From Tetradesmus obliquus (taxonomy: Eukaryota; Chlorophyta; Chlorophyceae; Sphaeropleales; Scenedesmaceae): a stretch of 64,000 nucleotides of DNA. Each line of letters opens with the position of its first letter. Within the stretch, counting starts at the first letter, position 1. Positions 1 through 12,415 of this stretch are shown piece after piece. The notes under the pieces are model-generated. The model did not search any database, was not told the DNA's origin, and saw only the letters and a list, made by a program, of their open reading frames with translations. Location: assembly GCA_030272155.1 (NCBI GenBank), contig CP126195.1, forward strand, positions 3,331,001-3,395,000, written 5' to 3'. The translations under genes were made by a program, and so were the position numbers.

Positions 1-1
1 A

Positions 2-129
2 CACAGCAGCACCAGATGCAGCAGCATTGAACAGCAGAAAAGAGCATGGCAGTGGCCAGCAGCTGCTGAATGCTGGCAGGCGGCGTGTGCAGCTGCAGGG
101 GACAGCACTGGACCTGGCAATGCAGCAGA

Positions 130-160
<31 letters not shown>

Positions 161-314
161 GGACATGCTGATCAGCACAGCATGCCTGCATCAGCCCACC
201 TCTTGGGCGACAGCAGAGCCAGCGCTAAGTTTGTGCACCGGCTGGTAGGCAGGTTGTCTTCTGTTTGCAATGCATACGCTGCCGCACCCACAGCTGCAGA
301 TGCACGTCAAGCAT

Positions 315-346
<32 letters not shown>

Positions 347-1387
347 GCAGTGAAGCAACAGCGCAACACAGCACGGGCATGTGCTGCCAGTGCAGCCGCT
401 GCACAAGTGCTGAGGGCTGCAGGGGACGTGTACTGCTACCAGCAGCTACTGGCTTCTCTAATAGGCGTGGCAGCAGAGCACATGCAGCAGCATTTAGATT
501 GCAGCACCACAGAGACTACTAGCAGTCACCACACAGCAGCAGCAGCAGCAGCAGCAGCAGGTGAAGAGCAGGCTGCAGCGTTCGGAATGGGGCGTGCTGG
601 CGGGCCAGCTGCATACAGCCAGGGCAGCCTTGCGGTGGCGTGTCTGGTTGCTGCAGCAAGCAGCTGGCCAGAGGCCCTGCAGCTCAGGCCTGAGGTAGCA
701 GCAGCAGCAGCAGCAGCAGAAGCGCATGGTGGTGCCTCCAACGGGCAGCAGCTGCAGGCAGCCGCAGCACCCAGAAGCTACTGCGGGGGTTGTTGTGGCG
801 ACGAAAGCAGCAGCAGCAGCAGCGGCAGCAGCAGCAGCTGCTGGGTGTGGCAGTGCCTAGTGGTGAATCCTGTTCTGCTGGCCATACGCTGCTGCATGCA
901 GTGTGTGGCTGCTGGCGGTGCAGCCCCAGCAGCAGCAGCAGCAGCAGCAGCAGCAATGACAGCCGTTGCGGCAGCTGACAACATGCTAGGCAGAGCCCTG
1001 CAGCTGGTGCTTGAGCTAGTTGCAGCAGCTGATGGCGCTGGGGCAGCAGCAGCAGCACCAAGCAGGGTGGCAGGGGATGCTGCTGCTGCTGCGCCTGGGT
1101 GTGTTGCAGTGCTGCCTTCACCACAGGACCTGCTGGCGCAGCTGCTAGGCATGGTGCAGCTGCTGCTGCAGAAGCAGCACGATGGCCTGCCGCGTGGCTG
1201 TTTAGTGGCTGGCGATGCGCCTATTGCAGCAGCAGCGGCTGGCCTGTATGTTGCAATTGGTCTGGTGGTGCAGCTGGCACCTAGGGAAGCAGCCACAGCC
1301 AGTGTGCTGGCACTCAAGGCGGCGATGGCTGGTGTGCAGCTGTCCGGTGCTCCTGCTGTGTTTCGAAAGCTGCTGCGGCAGTCGTAG
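2..1387 (+). CDS. 3' end of an Ala/Gln/Leu-rich hypothetical protein (5' partial)
   Basis: The frame that ends with TAG at 1385-1387 is open back to base 2, so this is the C-terminal 461 residues of a gene that enters from the left. An ATG at 182 lies inside the open frame and need not be the start. The protein is dominated by Ala, Gln, Ser and Leu, with CAG-type triplet runs read as polyGln near 319-345 and polyAla near 535-560 and 697-720. Between the runs are Leu/Ala-rich helical stretches. There is no recognisable domain or motif. The composition resembles the body of the MYND-finger gene at 49987-53848, so it could belong to the same kind of large Ala/Leu-rich algal protein, but no zinc finger is present at this C-terminus. 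Function unknown. Confidence 0.6.
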
Positions 1388-2073
1388 CCTTAAAAGTGGG
1401 CCTTGCATGCGTGCCGTGGTTGTTTTGCCCTGCATGTGATCGCTGCGTTTGCTGCAATTTGGGATTTGCTCGTTATGCGTTCCTTGATGCGCTGTGTATG
1501 CAGCAGCCGCATCAAGCATTCAACACATGTCTCAGGACAGCCAGGTTTTATGTGCGGAGTGTTGTCGGTTCTGTGCAGTTGATCTGCAACTACCTGTATG
1601 TGGTGGATTGAACAAACGTTATCTTGCAGCCCCCCAGCAATTGGTGTACGCATGGTCCGTCATCATCTGTCCAGTTGACTGGCAAAGTGCAACATCTCAC
1701 CGACACTCATGTGCATTGTCCGCAGCGCACGATGCAAGCATTGTGACTGACGTTAACTATAAAATCGCGTATCGAAAGGTGACCTTGTTGTGGTCCCGCG
1801 CGTCATTTTGCTATCTGCCCTTGTACTGCGATCAGCATCTGCATCGGCCACATTTACTGGACAAAGCAAACTTGAAGGCTCAGTGCAAATCAGTATCAAT
1901 TAGATTGTGTCTGACGTTTTCTGTAGGAAGGACGAGCTTTCAATTTTGCGCCGGAGTCGACAGCACGCACAGCAGAAGTAGGCAAGGCTTGAGCACCAGA
2001 ACGAGTCTGATTGAGTCCACTACTCAGGGCTGTTGCTTACTCCAAAATAACTCTGAATCAGCGGCGATTTAGC
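1388..2073. other. Intergenic region
   Basis: This stretch lies between the TAG of the upstream gene and the ATG at 2074. It holds the 3' region of the first gene and the promoter/5' UTR of the repeat-protein gene. The sequence loses the CAG-rich character of the coding DNA. I see no convincing exon and no TGTAA signal. ORFs here lack protein-like composition. Confidence 0.5.
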
Positions 2074-5000
2074 ATGGCTCGTCGCAGCGTAGTGCTGGCT
2101 GCAGTGGTAGTGGCGGTGGCACTTTTCGTGTGCCATGCAGGTGGGCAACACATGCTCAAACGGTGCTTCAAACAAATATTTATGTGTTTGAGCGTGCGCG
2201 TTGGGGCCTGGAGTATTGCGAAGTTGCGAAAAGTTCACAGCGCGGGAAATGGCAGCAGGCGAGGTACACACAGCTTCTGCACGTGTGAGACAGCGCGATT
2301 AACGTTTACAAGCACGAGAATGTGATATCGTTAACATTTATGCTGCTGTGCTTGCTGCTGTTGCCCCTGCCTCCTTTTGTTAAAGCAGCTGATGCAGCAG
2401 CTGCTCAGCCAAAGAGGCCCGTCGCCAAGCGGGCCAGGCGGCCGCAGCCACACACACCCGCCAAGGGAGCAGCCAAGCCTGGCACCCCTGCCAAGAAGGC
2501 TGCTGGCCGCAACCTGCTGCAGAACAAGAACAACGTGGACAGGTTCACACTGAGCGCCATCAGCCTGAACGACGCCCAGTCGCGTGTGGCAAATGCTGCC
2601 AGCGCCCTGACGTCAAAGGTCAATGCACGCTTTGCCCACGTCACCCGCCGCAGCCTGCTGCAGAACAGGAACAATGTGGACAGGTTCACAGCCAGCGCCA
2701 TTGCCATGAATGATGCCAGCTCCCGTGTGGCAAATGCTGCCAGCGACCTGGCCTCCAGGGCCACCATGCGCTTCAACCACGCTACTCGCCACCTGCTGAA
2801 GGAGAGCGACATGAACGCCGCTGCTGAGAAGATTGCCCGCACCCAGTACGACCTCAACGCAGAGAACGTTGCCAGGTGAGACGCTCGGGGCAGGTCTGGC
2901 TCCTGGGACTGTCACATTACATTGTAGTAGGCTTGACAAGTAGCCATTCGAGGTTGCACTGCATGCTATCAGCAGCATCGCAATCTAGCAGCAAATCAAA
3001 ACAGCTGACTTCACCTGCACCTGGCAATGATGTGCAACTGCAGGTTCTCTGCCGTGTCCGGCCGCCAGCTGCTGAAGGAGGGTGACATGAACGCCGCTGC
3101 CGACAAGGTTGCACGTGATCAGTACAACCTCAACGCTGAGAACGTTGCCAGGTGAGCAGCGCAGCAGTAGCCAACGAACCAACTGGATTGGCAGACAGAC
3201 CTGACCCCTGGAGCCAACCTAGGCTCCGAGTTGGCAGCAGTAGTACCAGCAGTAGCAGCAGGAACTGCAAGCTGCAGTAGATGTGTCACACAGGCAGCTT
3301 GTTCCAAACTGCTCACCTCTGCCCCAACCATCCAGGTGCATCGGCAGTGCAAGCTCTCAGCATGTTACTGTCTCTGGCTGCTTCATACTGGCAGCTGCAA
3401 ATGCACGTGTAATTGCAGACAGCTAGGCCTGTGTATAGCAGCAGCAAACATGTGTGTAGCGCGTTACCTTCCCGCTAGTAGCTCAGCAATCTGCGGTTGT
3501 GCTGCTTGCACATTTGCATTGCAGGTTCTCCGCTGTGTCTGGCCGCCAGCTGCTGAAGGAGGGCGACATGAACGCCGCTGCTGAGAAGATTGCCCGCACC
3601 CAGTACGACCTCAACGCAGAGAACGTTGCCAGGTGAGCAGCGCAGCAGATGCAGACATATGCCTTCATTTCAAGGTGACCTGGGCAAACAGACCGTGTGG
3701 TGGCAGCAGCAGTGGTTGCAGTGGTAGCTGGAACCATCAACTGTAGCGCGCCTGTCATACAGGGCATTCCCATCGCCTGCTTACCTCTGCAGAACCAGCT
3801 AGGTGTCTAAGCAGTGGTTGCAGTGGTAGGCGGAACCAACAACTGTAGCGCGCCTGTCATACAGGGCATTCCCATCGCCTGCTTACCTCTGCAGAACCAG
3901 CTAGGTGTCTAAGCAGTGGTTGCAGTGGTAGGCGGAACCATCAACTGTAGCGCGCCTGTCATACAGGGCATTCCCATCGCCTGCTTACCTCTGCAGAACC
4001 AGCTAGGTGTCTAAGCGACTGCAAACTTTTTAAAATGCAATGCAGCTAGCTCTGACGTGATGATTGGCAGCTTGCAAGTAGGCATGCTTTTGCAGGCAGT
4101 CAGGCCTGTGCTTGTAGCAACCTTTGATCATGCTGCTGATCACCTTACCCTTGCTTGCTCACAGCTGTATTTGATGCACTTGCTTGCATTGCAGGTTCTC
4201 TGCCGTGTCCGGCCGCCAGCTGCTGAAGGAGGGCGACATGAACGCTGCCGCCGATAAGGTTGCGCATGACCAGTACAACCTCAACGCTGAGAACGTCGCC
4301 AGGTGCGCCGCTTGCACTTGTTAGTGATCGCCTACGTGTGTGACTGTTAGGATTCAAAAATCGCTGGGTGAGAATCAGCAGACTCAATATCTGGTGTGCC
4401 ACACTCACAAAAGAGTTACGCCAGCGGCGTACAACCATTTCTGGCTTATGCTGCAAACACTTACGTCCTGTGTAACCCAACATGCTCATGTTGCTGCAAC
4501 TGCAGGTTCTCCGCTGTGTCCGGCCGCCAGCTGCTGAAGGAGGGCGACATGAACGCCGCTGCCGACAAGGTGGCCCGCGAGCAGTACAACCTCAATGCAG
4601 AGAACACCGCCCGCTTTGCAGCAGTGTCTGGCAGGAACCTGCTGCAGGATCAGGTTCCCACAATCTACCAGGACACTCCCGAGGCTGCACACAGCCTAGC
4701 TATGTCTCGCTTTTCAGGCTACCGGAAGATCAACGGCGGCCGCCATCTGCTGAAGGAGGGCGACATGAACGCTGCAGCTGAAAAAGTTGCGAGCGAGCAG
4801 TACAACCTCAACGCTGAGAACGTTGCCAGGTGAGCAGCGGCAGCAGCTGCCTGGTTAGGCTTTGAGCTTACAACAGTGATCGCCTGAGCTTGTGGACTGA
4901 GCACTTGTGTAAGCCACTGTGCATTGCTGGCTTGCTATTATGGTCTGCAGCTGCTGACCTGTCGCAGTTAGGAGATGTGCGATTAAAGCAGCCCGCCAGA

Positions 5001-7200
5001 CACATCAGCTTGATTGTATGGCCATAAAGACGGCTGAGCTGTGCAGGCGCTGCTGCTGTCGTGATGCTGCTGCTGCTGCAGGTTCTCCGCTGTGTCTGGC
5101 CGCCAGCTGCTGAAGGAGAGCGACATGAACGCCGCTGCTGAGAAGATTGCCCGCACCCAGTACGACCTCAACGCAGAGAACGTTGCCAGGTGAGCACTGC
5201 GGTATTGACAGGCAGGCTAGCAATTGGCTGGCAGTGTTGCTGTGACTCTATGCTGTGACTCTATGCTGCTGTGACTACATGCTGCCTTTTGAACACTTTC
5301 AATTACATACACATGCTGTGTTGGGTCTGTGATAGTCAGCAGGCTGCAGTGCCCAGCTGCCAACACATAAACTATATGCCAAACTGCAGCATGAGAGGGT
5401 ACAATGGGGCAGGATGATCATGTTGCTCTCGCTGCATCGTCAACATGCTCAAGTTGAATGTCACAGCCAGCATCACGATGAACAGTTCCCACCCCATTAG
5501 AACCTCATCCTCATGTGCCCTGGCACAGGTATGCATTCGACTGCAAGCGTGAGGTGACTGCCGCTGGAGGTGCTCTGTGGTCCTGTTTCATCTGGCTGCT
5601 TGCTTCTGCTGCAGGTTCTCCGCTGTGTCTGGCCGCCAGCTGCTGGAGGGAGGGCGTCATGCAGAGAAGACGGGCGAGATGGACATGAACGCTGCTGCCG
5701 ACAGTGTTGCCCGTACTCACTACGACCTCGCCAATGGCGACACTGCCCCCTGCAACGGCCGCCAGCTGCTGAAGGAGGGCGACATGAACGCTGCTGCCGC
5801 CAAGATTGCCCGTGCACAGTACGACCTCAACGCAGACAACACTGCCCGGTTTACCGGCCGCCAGCTGCTGAAGGAGGGCGACATGAACGCTGCTGCTGAG
5901 AAGATTGCCCGTGCACAGTACGACCTCAATGCGGAGAACGTTGCCAGGTGAGCAGAAAGAAATCGTAATCCTGCATAGCCGCCGGGTGACGGTGCGGCTG
6001 AAACAAAACTACTGACATAAACCACACCCTCCTCTGTCAATGGCAGAGCCACAGCAACCCAAGTGCTGTGATGCCAAGCGGGGTTGCACACGCAAAGTCA
6101 TACATGCTACGCGCTTTCATGAACCGTATGCTGGATGCTCCGTTTTCATCTGCAGCTGCAGCCTCAGCTGAGTTACGCGTCCAGCACATAGCAGGTGCTT
6201 GCATGTGACCTCCCTGGGCCTTCTGCATTGCTGCTGCTGCTGCCAGCTGTTGTGCCTAAGCCTGACTTCAGCTGCTGAATTGTGTCGTTCAGGTTCTCCG
6301 CTGTGTCTGGCCGCCAGCTGCTGAAGGAGAGCGACATGAACGCTGCTGCTGAGAAGATTGCCCGCACCCAGTACGACCTCAACGCAGAAAACAACGCCAG
6401 GTGAGCAGCGCAGCAACGTGCATGGTGCTTGTGGCAGGCTGCAGCTCATTGCGTGGTGAAGTGACAGCATCCCAGCAACACAAAATGGGGAGCCAAGTGT
6501 GCCACACACACTCATGTGCAATCAGTGCGGAGTGCGCAGGATGTTATCTTATTTCACTTGAAGGCTGCAGAAAAACATTGGGCTTGCAGCTGGTGTAGGG
6601 GCAGGCGTTTTCAATACAAGGTGCTGTGTCCCTGGTGCATGTTTTGGCTGCTTGTCGTGCACCTACCTGACTTTTGCTTGTACTGCTGTTCCCTGCAGGT
6701 TCTCTGCCGTGTCCGGCCGCCAGCTGCTGAAGGAGGGTGACATGAACGCCGCTGCTGAGAAGATTGCCCGCACCCAGTACGACCTCAACGCAGAGAACAC
6801 CGCGCGCTTTGCTGCAGTGTCTGGCAGGAACCTGCTGCAGAGGCGGGTGGGTGACCTGTCTGCCCAGAACTTAGCCACTGTCGGCGATGGCGCCTCAAAA
6901 GTGCAGCAGGCAGCGTGAGTAGCCACTGCTGCTGCTGTGCATAGCAGCTGCTGCATGCTTTGCTGTAACTTCTCCTTCAGCCTGTTGCATGGCAGTCTGG
7001 CGATGACAGTTTTCTGTGTGATGTCAAATTTGCTGACCAGACGGTGGAAGTTGCTGCATGGCATGAAAAACATGCCAGTGGCTGCTGTTGCATGGTCATT
7101 GACTCCACTTCTCAGTGCCGCTTTGTTGTTTGCAACTGCCTGTTTGATATGCTGCAGGTTTGACATCACTGCTGAGGCCATGTCCAAGTTTGGACACTAA
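2074..7200 (+). CDS. Secreted tandem-repeat protein built of 36-residue units
   Basis: Exons: 2074-2140, 2389-2875, 3044-3151, 3525-3632, 4195-4302, 4506-4829, 5082-5189, 5615-5947, 6293-6400, 6699-6914, 7158-7200; 2010 nt, 669 aa, ending TAA. Exon 1 encodes a signal peptide (two Arg, then a Val/Ala/Leu core). A Lys/Arg/Pro-rich linker follows (about residues 26-58), then two 45-residue units starting RNLLQNKNN and RSLLQNRNN. The rest is units of about 36 residues with the core KEGDMNAAAEKIA, then a QYDLNAEN core, then ARF and GRQLL. I count 12 DMNAAA cores and 16 RxLL motifs. All internal introns fall at the same phase (phase 2, inside the Arg codon of ARF), and most repeat exons are exactly 108 nt or a multiple. 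There is no membrane segment after the signal and few Cys. I recognise no family. Function unknown; secreted or cell-wall location is inferred. Confidence 0.85.
3711..4015 (+). repeat. 102-bp minisatellite, about 3 copies, in an intron of the repeat-protein gene
   Basis: The unit runs from a cagtggttgcagtggtag motif through catcgcctgcttacctctgc to aggtgtctaag. The aggtgtct landmark recurs at 3801, 3903 and 4005, an exact 102-bp period, and the copies are nearly identical. The array lies between exon 4 (ends 3632) and exon 5 (starts 4195). Confidence 0.9.
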
Positions 7201-8318
7201 AGCAGCCACGCAGCTGCAGCCCTCAGTGGTGCCCGGCTTGCTACATCCCCAGCCAAGATGCGCCGACATCTAGTGCTAGTTTGCTGTGGTAGCATGGATG
7301 TGGTGGCCCTGAAGTGCTGCAGTAGTAGCAAGTCGGCTGTGAAGTATCGGTTTGGAATATAGCATCAACTGTATTGGCCGCCTACCCTTGTGGGTGCCAT
7401 CGTATGTTTTGTGTGTTCAACAAGTCTGGTCTGACTGGCTATACTTTCAGTGAGGAGTTCCAAGGCCTACGATTCTTTGACATGCATGTTTGCAGCATTC
7501 TGCTGGGTTGTGTCCATCTGACACAGCGCTGTGATGGATAGGTAGCAAATGCACGGGGTTTGTCTGTAATGGGACTTTGGGTTTACGTGTTGGCTATCAC
7601 TTTCAAACATGCTTCAACTCGGGCAACTCGCAAAAAAATCAGGCACCAAGATAAGCTCTTTACACCAGGATCGTAAGGAACACCTGGTAGCGTAAAACGA
7701 AGTCCCATCTCCCCAGCATAAGGAATGCCCCGACAGGTGCAGTGCTGCTGCTGTCAATGGCAGCGCATGCGAAGTGGTTGTCAGTGCAACCACACGCATC
7801 AATTTGAAGTTGTGGCTTCCGTGTCTAGCAAGCACTCATTTGGCAGCAGCTGATCGCCCCGGGATTCTGGCCCGCCAACACCGAGCCAGAGGCGCCAAGC
7901 ACCTGCAGACTGTCGTACGCGCATCACTGGGGTATTGGTTGAGCAGAAGTACATGAGATAGTAGTGAAAACTGTAATAGTTTTTTAAAAAGGCGAAATAA
8001 CAGGGTAGCAGCGTTATTGGTACAAGGCGCCACGATCGCAACACTCATGGTGACATGCAATAGTAGCATGGCTCTTTTACCAATCAGGACGTTGTAAACA
8101 GTAGATGGTCAACTACAAACGCATTTAAATCATACATAAGAGACACGAGCGGTGTATCGCGCAAGTAGTCACATCGCAGACATACCCGGATCCTGCGTGC
8201 CTGCTCTTTCTTTTTTAAGCAGCCGCAGGCTCGATTACTTGACTACTATTAATATGTGAAGTCAAACGGCTTATCATGTTAAGCCGTGCTCTCCTGTGAC
8301 AGAGCAAGCTGCTGCACA
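7201..8318. other. Intergenic region; left edge of the S28 tandem duplication
   Basis: Begins with the 3' UTR of the repeat-protein gene. From about 7350 the sequence is recognisably related to 12600-13400, for example the shared tgtttgcagcattc and tgtccatctgacacag blocks and a ctgcagactgtcg block near 7904 and 13346. This marks the left part of the duplicated unit that carries the S28 peptidase. No gene seen. Confidence 0.6.
7565..7569 (+). terminator. TGTAA poly(A) signal candidate for the repeat-protein gene
   Basis: TGTAA is the usual chlorophycean polyadenylation signal. It lies about 365 nt after the TAA stop. A matching TGTAA sits in the related 3' region after the S28 gene at 12851. 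Confidence 0.4.
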
Positions 8319-11300
8319 ATGCCCCATGCTGCCTGGTTCATCTTTGGTGCACTACTACTGCTGCAGCATGCCTGCTCGGCACAGGCTGGCAACTCGATAG
8401 GACTTCATGATGGGTAAGAATTGCAGTTGCTGTATTGCAGCTGACATGTGTTAACTGATAGAAGCACCACAAGCAGCTGCAGCCAGAATGTGCTTTGCAG
8501 CCAGCTGGCTGCTCCGTCAATCTGTCAAACAACATTCAGCAGTTGAAGGCACAATGATTTCACAGCTGACACATGATACGTCTTACATACTGTGTTAAGT
8601 CTAATGCAAATGCCTTGTATTGCAGGTGGAACCATGCCGAGTCCTCAGAACCAGCAGCCGATGCTGCAGCATGGGCAGCTCTGGGGAAAGCCGCTGCAGC
8701 TGCCAGAATGCAAGGTGAGCTTGCCGAACAATGGTGCTGCTCATATCTAACCTGTGTGGTGCATGCTAACGCTCTGTCTCGTCAGATGTCAAGGAGCTAG
8801 CAACTGATGCTGACTCAACAAATAATTGAACAGCGCTTAGTTGTGCATGGCTGAAGCACGTCGCCCCGACGAGATCTGCACATGTGATCCCATGTTGCTT
8901 GCGCACCTGGCGGCTGCGCACATTTCTTATAGCTCTGTTACCTCTCCTGGCATGCCCCTGCAGGCGGGCCAGTAACAACTGCCACTGCACCATCACAACT
9001 GCAGTACTTCAGCCTACAGCAAACAGCCAGGGCTGTAGGGTTCAGCAATCCTCTGCGGCATGCACAGTGCACATCAGCCTCCCAGCTGAACAAGCTGCTG
9101 CTGGGCCACCTGCAAGCAGCAGCGCCAGATGGCAGCGACATCATGTCAACTTCATTCCTGTACCAGGTGTGGTGCTGCGTACAAGTACACAGCACGTGTT
9201 TGCTTTGTGTTCATGTCCGCACATGCATGCTCAACATCGTTGCCTGAACGCATGGCCTGCTTTCATGCTTGCACATCAGAGTGCATGTCTGCTGCTGCTG
9301 CTGCTGCTGCTGCTGAATGCTTTAACAAACAATGATCGATGCCTGCAGTCACTTGACGCTTGCGCCTATGTCAGCTACGTTGCCTACATGGGCACACCCA
9401 GCTTGAAGCAGAGTCTGGTTAGCGCTGCTAACACTGACCGCCTATGCTCAGCATTGACTGGGTGAGTACACTTTGCCCAGCCGCAGCGCGACCTCCGTGT
9501 ACAACCACCAGCAGCAACTTGCTTTGTGAACCAACGTGCCCGGCAACTACACAGCAATGGTGTGTTTTATAAAACATGCACTAATCAATGCATGCGACAG
9601 CGCTGCCGCTAGAAATCAGCCAGAGCTGCAAGACCCAGTAACCTGCATTCACCATAAAGGGTGTGGTCGTGTGTGGCGGCGGCACAGCCATCAAACACTG
9701 CCATTGGGGTTGTGTGCCTGCAGGTACTGCACACATGCCTTCCCAAGCAGCAGGCTGCAGCTGCAGAGCACCAGCAGCGATGCAGATGCGCCCTTGGTCC
9801 CTGTGCTGGATTACAGCTGTGTGCAGAGCAGATTTGAGCAGCAGTTAGACCACTTCAACAGCAGCGAGCGCCGCTCGTGGCAGCAGGTGTACTGGGTGTG
9901 CGATGGCGCGTTTCCAAAGACAGCACAAGAGCAGGTGAACCCTCGCAGCGATCGGTATTAGCAAGCGCGACTTCTGAGAATATCGCGTTCCAGCTGGTGT
10001 GTTGTACTGCATGTGACAGCTGCATGTATTTCATGGGAGTTATCTTATGCCAGCCGCATCAGCAATTGTTGCAGCGGCTGCCAAGATCACATGCACCCTG
10101 TACACCATCAAGTGCCTTCAACAAGAGCGGCTCTGACAGTACATACAGCAGCATGCGCCCACCAGCGCCAGCAGGTAGCTGTTGTTTTGACAATCACAGA
10201 GGTGCACTGCAAGCAGCTGTTGCTAACAACATGCACCAAAACGTGGTGCCTGTTGTTTGTCTGGCATAAGTGCTGCAAACAGCTGTTGCCAACATCATGC
10301 CCTGACACGTGGCTGCAGGAGGAGTTTGGCGCCATCTACGTGTTCCTAGGCAATGAGAGCCCGCTGGGCACGCCACGGCAACCGATTGTGTTTGAAAATG
10401 CCAGGCGGCATCGTGCACTGGTAGTGCTGATTGAGCACAGGTGGGTGGGCCATGTGCGTTGCCCAGCATGCACAACATCGATTGCACAACACAGTGAACC
10501 GCTGCTGCTCCATTGCTGAACTCCAGGCACAAGCAGATGCGTCGACTTGCCTAGCAATGCTGCTACGTGCTGTTCTGTGCATTGTGATCATGATGAATGC
10601 AGCTGGTCCGACAATTTCTGAGGCTCATTGCGTGCGATGCGCTGCTAACACTGGATTGACTGTCACAAAAGCTCTGTGGTGTTTGTGCTGCAGGTACTAC
10701 GGCGCCAGCATCCCAGTGCCACTCAGTGAGGACAACACCTTAGCAGCAGCAGACTTACAGTGGCTCACAATACAGCAGGTTATCGAGGACACAGCAGCAG
10801 TGCTGAGGCATGTGCGTGCAGGCAGGAGCATCCCAGCAGCTGTGCCAGCTGTGGTGCTTGGCGGATCGTACGGTGAGCCGGCGCAAGCAGAGTGTTGAGT
10901 TGAAGGGAGCATTGTGCTTGCAGGAGCACAGAGCCTGATTGCATTGCAATGCGGAAGCTAGCGAACGCCACTGCTTATGTTGGCAACTTTATCCTTTGTG
11001 TGTGGGCTGGTGAAAGGCGGATGCATGCAGAGCAAGCAGTAAGTAACTTCCGTTGTTGCTTAGCAGAATCGTTCAGTATGGCGCGTGTTCACTACAAAAC
11101 ACTCCCGAGCAACTGCGCTGGCTGAAGTGCTGCTGCATGTTGTGCACCCACAGGTGGACAGCTGGCAGCGTACCACCGCCTGGTCAAGCCAGCAGCCTTT
11201 GCCGCTGCAGTGGCAGCCAGTGCCCCCGTTACATTCGTTGTAGGCACCAAGATGTGGGCTGACACAGGCGATCGCTACTTCAGCATCACAGCGGACAGTG

Positions 11301-11332
11301 CAGACGCCAACTCAGGCACCCACAGCAGTGAC

Positions 11333-11386
<54 letters not shown>

Positions 11387-12415
11387 TGCAAGGGAGTGCT
11401 GAGAGCAGCAGTTGATCAGATAGGCCAGCTGATCAAGAGCCCAGCAGGCTGGCGTGAAGTTGCAGCAGCCTTCAATATATGCCAGCCGTCACAGCTGACG
11501 TCATCACTCGCTGCAGGACAGCAGTTCCAGTGGGAGGTTGTTGAGGACTTTCAATGGTATGCGATGAGCAACAACCAGCCCTCCAACATTGGACTCATGC
11601 AGGAGTACTGCGGCGTGCTGCTGGCTGCTAGCAGCGCAGGAGCAGGCCCGATGACAGCACTGGCGGAAATGACACGTTACATTGAAGATGACGGCAGTGA
11701 CGACTGGTGTTATGATTTCACTTACAGCAACGCAGAGGAAATTCCACAACAGGCTTCTGATGAAACTCTTCAGAAGCAAGTCATGGTGGATATTGATGCA
11801 GCATACTACTACCAGTGCTGCACGCAAGGTGCAGTGCACGGCGGCATCCTGCACTCCAAAGGCACAGCTGCGTCATTTATGCCTGCCAGAAATGCAAGCC
11901 TGATAGACTTCCTGCAAGACTGCAGGCAGCAGTTTGGGGCAGATATACCACAATCACAGCCGCCGTGGTTCATGCGTGACGTGGCAAGGCTCAGTTTGGA
12001 AGTTGGCGGCATTGTGTTCACTGGAGGCTCACTTGATCCCTGGCAGGGGGGGTCCTGGGCTTCCTTAAAAGATGTGCAGGCGACAGCAGCGTCGGATGGC
12101 GGCAGGCTCATCACGAAAGTACGCCCCGAGATGGATAATGAGCGTGTCATCAGTGACGCTGGCACACAGCAGAGGAGCAAGCCTTCTGCCTGGGATGAAG
12201 GCAGTACTGCTGCTGCTGGTGTGGCAAGCGGCCAAGCCAGGCTGGCGTTTGTGGTGTACCAAAACGCCTCCCACTGCACAGACACGCACACCTACACCTG
12301 GAACCAGCCTGGGCAACCGCCTGCCTGGAAGCAGCAGCGGGCAGAAGCCATGGACTACGCGGTGCAGTTTGCGGAGCAGCACCGCTTGAGAGTGCGGCGC
12401 AGCACAACCGGCTGA
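8319..12415 (+). CDS. Serine carboxypeptidase, peptidase family S28 (PRCP/DPP7-like), copy 1
   Basis: Exons: 8319-8413, 8626-8714, 8964-9166, 9349-9461, 9724-9934, 10319-10440, 10694-10872, 11154-12415; 2274 nt, 757 aa, TGA stop. S28 enzymes cleave after proline in lysosome/vacuole or outside the cell. The start gives a signal peptide (WFIFGALLLLQHACSAQA). The family signature FEQQLDHF is in exon 5. The catalytic triad is visible: Ser336 in GGSYGG (split by the exon 7/8 junction), Asp632 in GSLDPW and His711 in ASHCTD. At 757 residues it is longer than the usual 450-500. The extra length is an N-terminal region of about 160 residues before FEQQLDHF, a polySer tract (11335-11387) and a loop between Asp and His. 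It looks intact; the adjacent copy at 13742 is a pseudogene. Confidence 0.9.

Noticed and set aside
684..1317. Minus-strand ORFs rich in Leu, Ser or Ala opposite the first gene
   Set aside because: They are shadows of CAG-rich coding DNA, which stays open in several frames.
8938..9465. Long ORFs crossing S28 introns
   Set aside because: Exon homology between the two S28 copies and in-phase GT-AG borders show that these frames read through introns.
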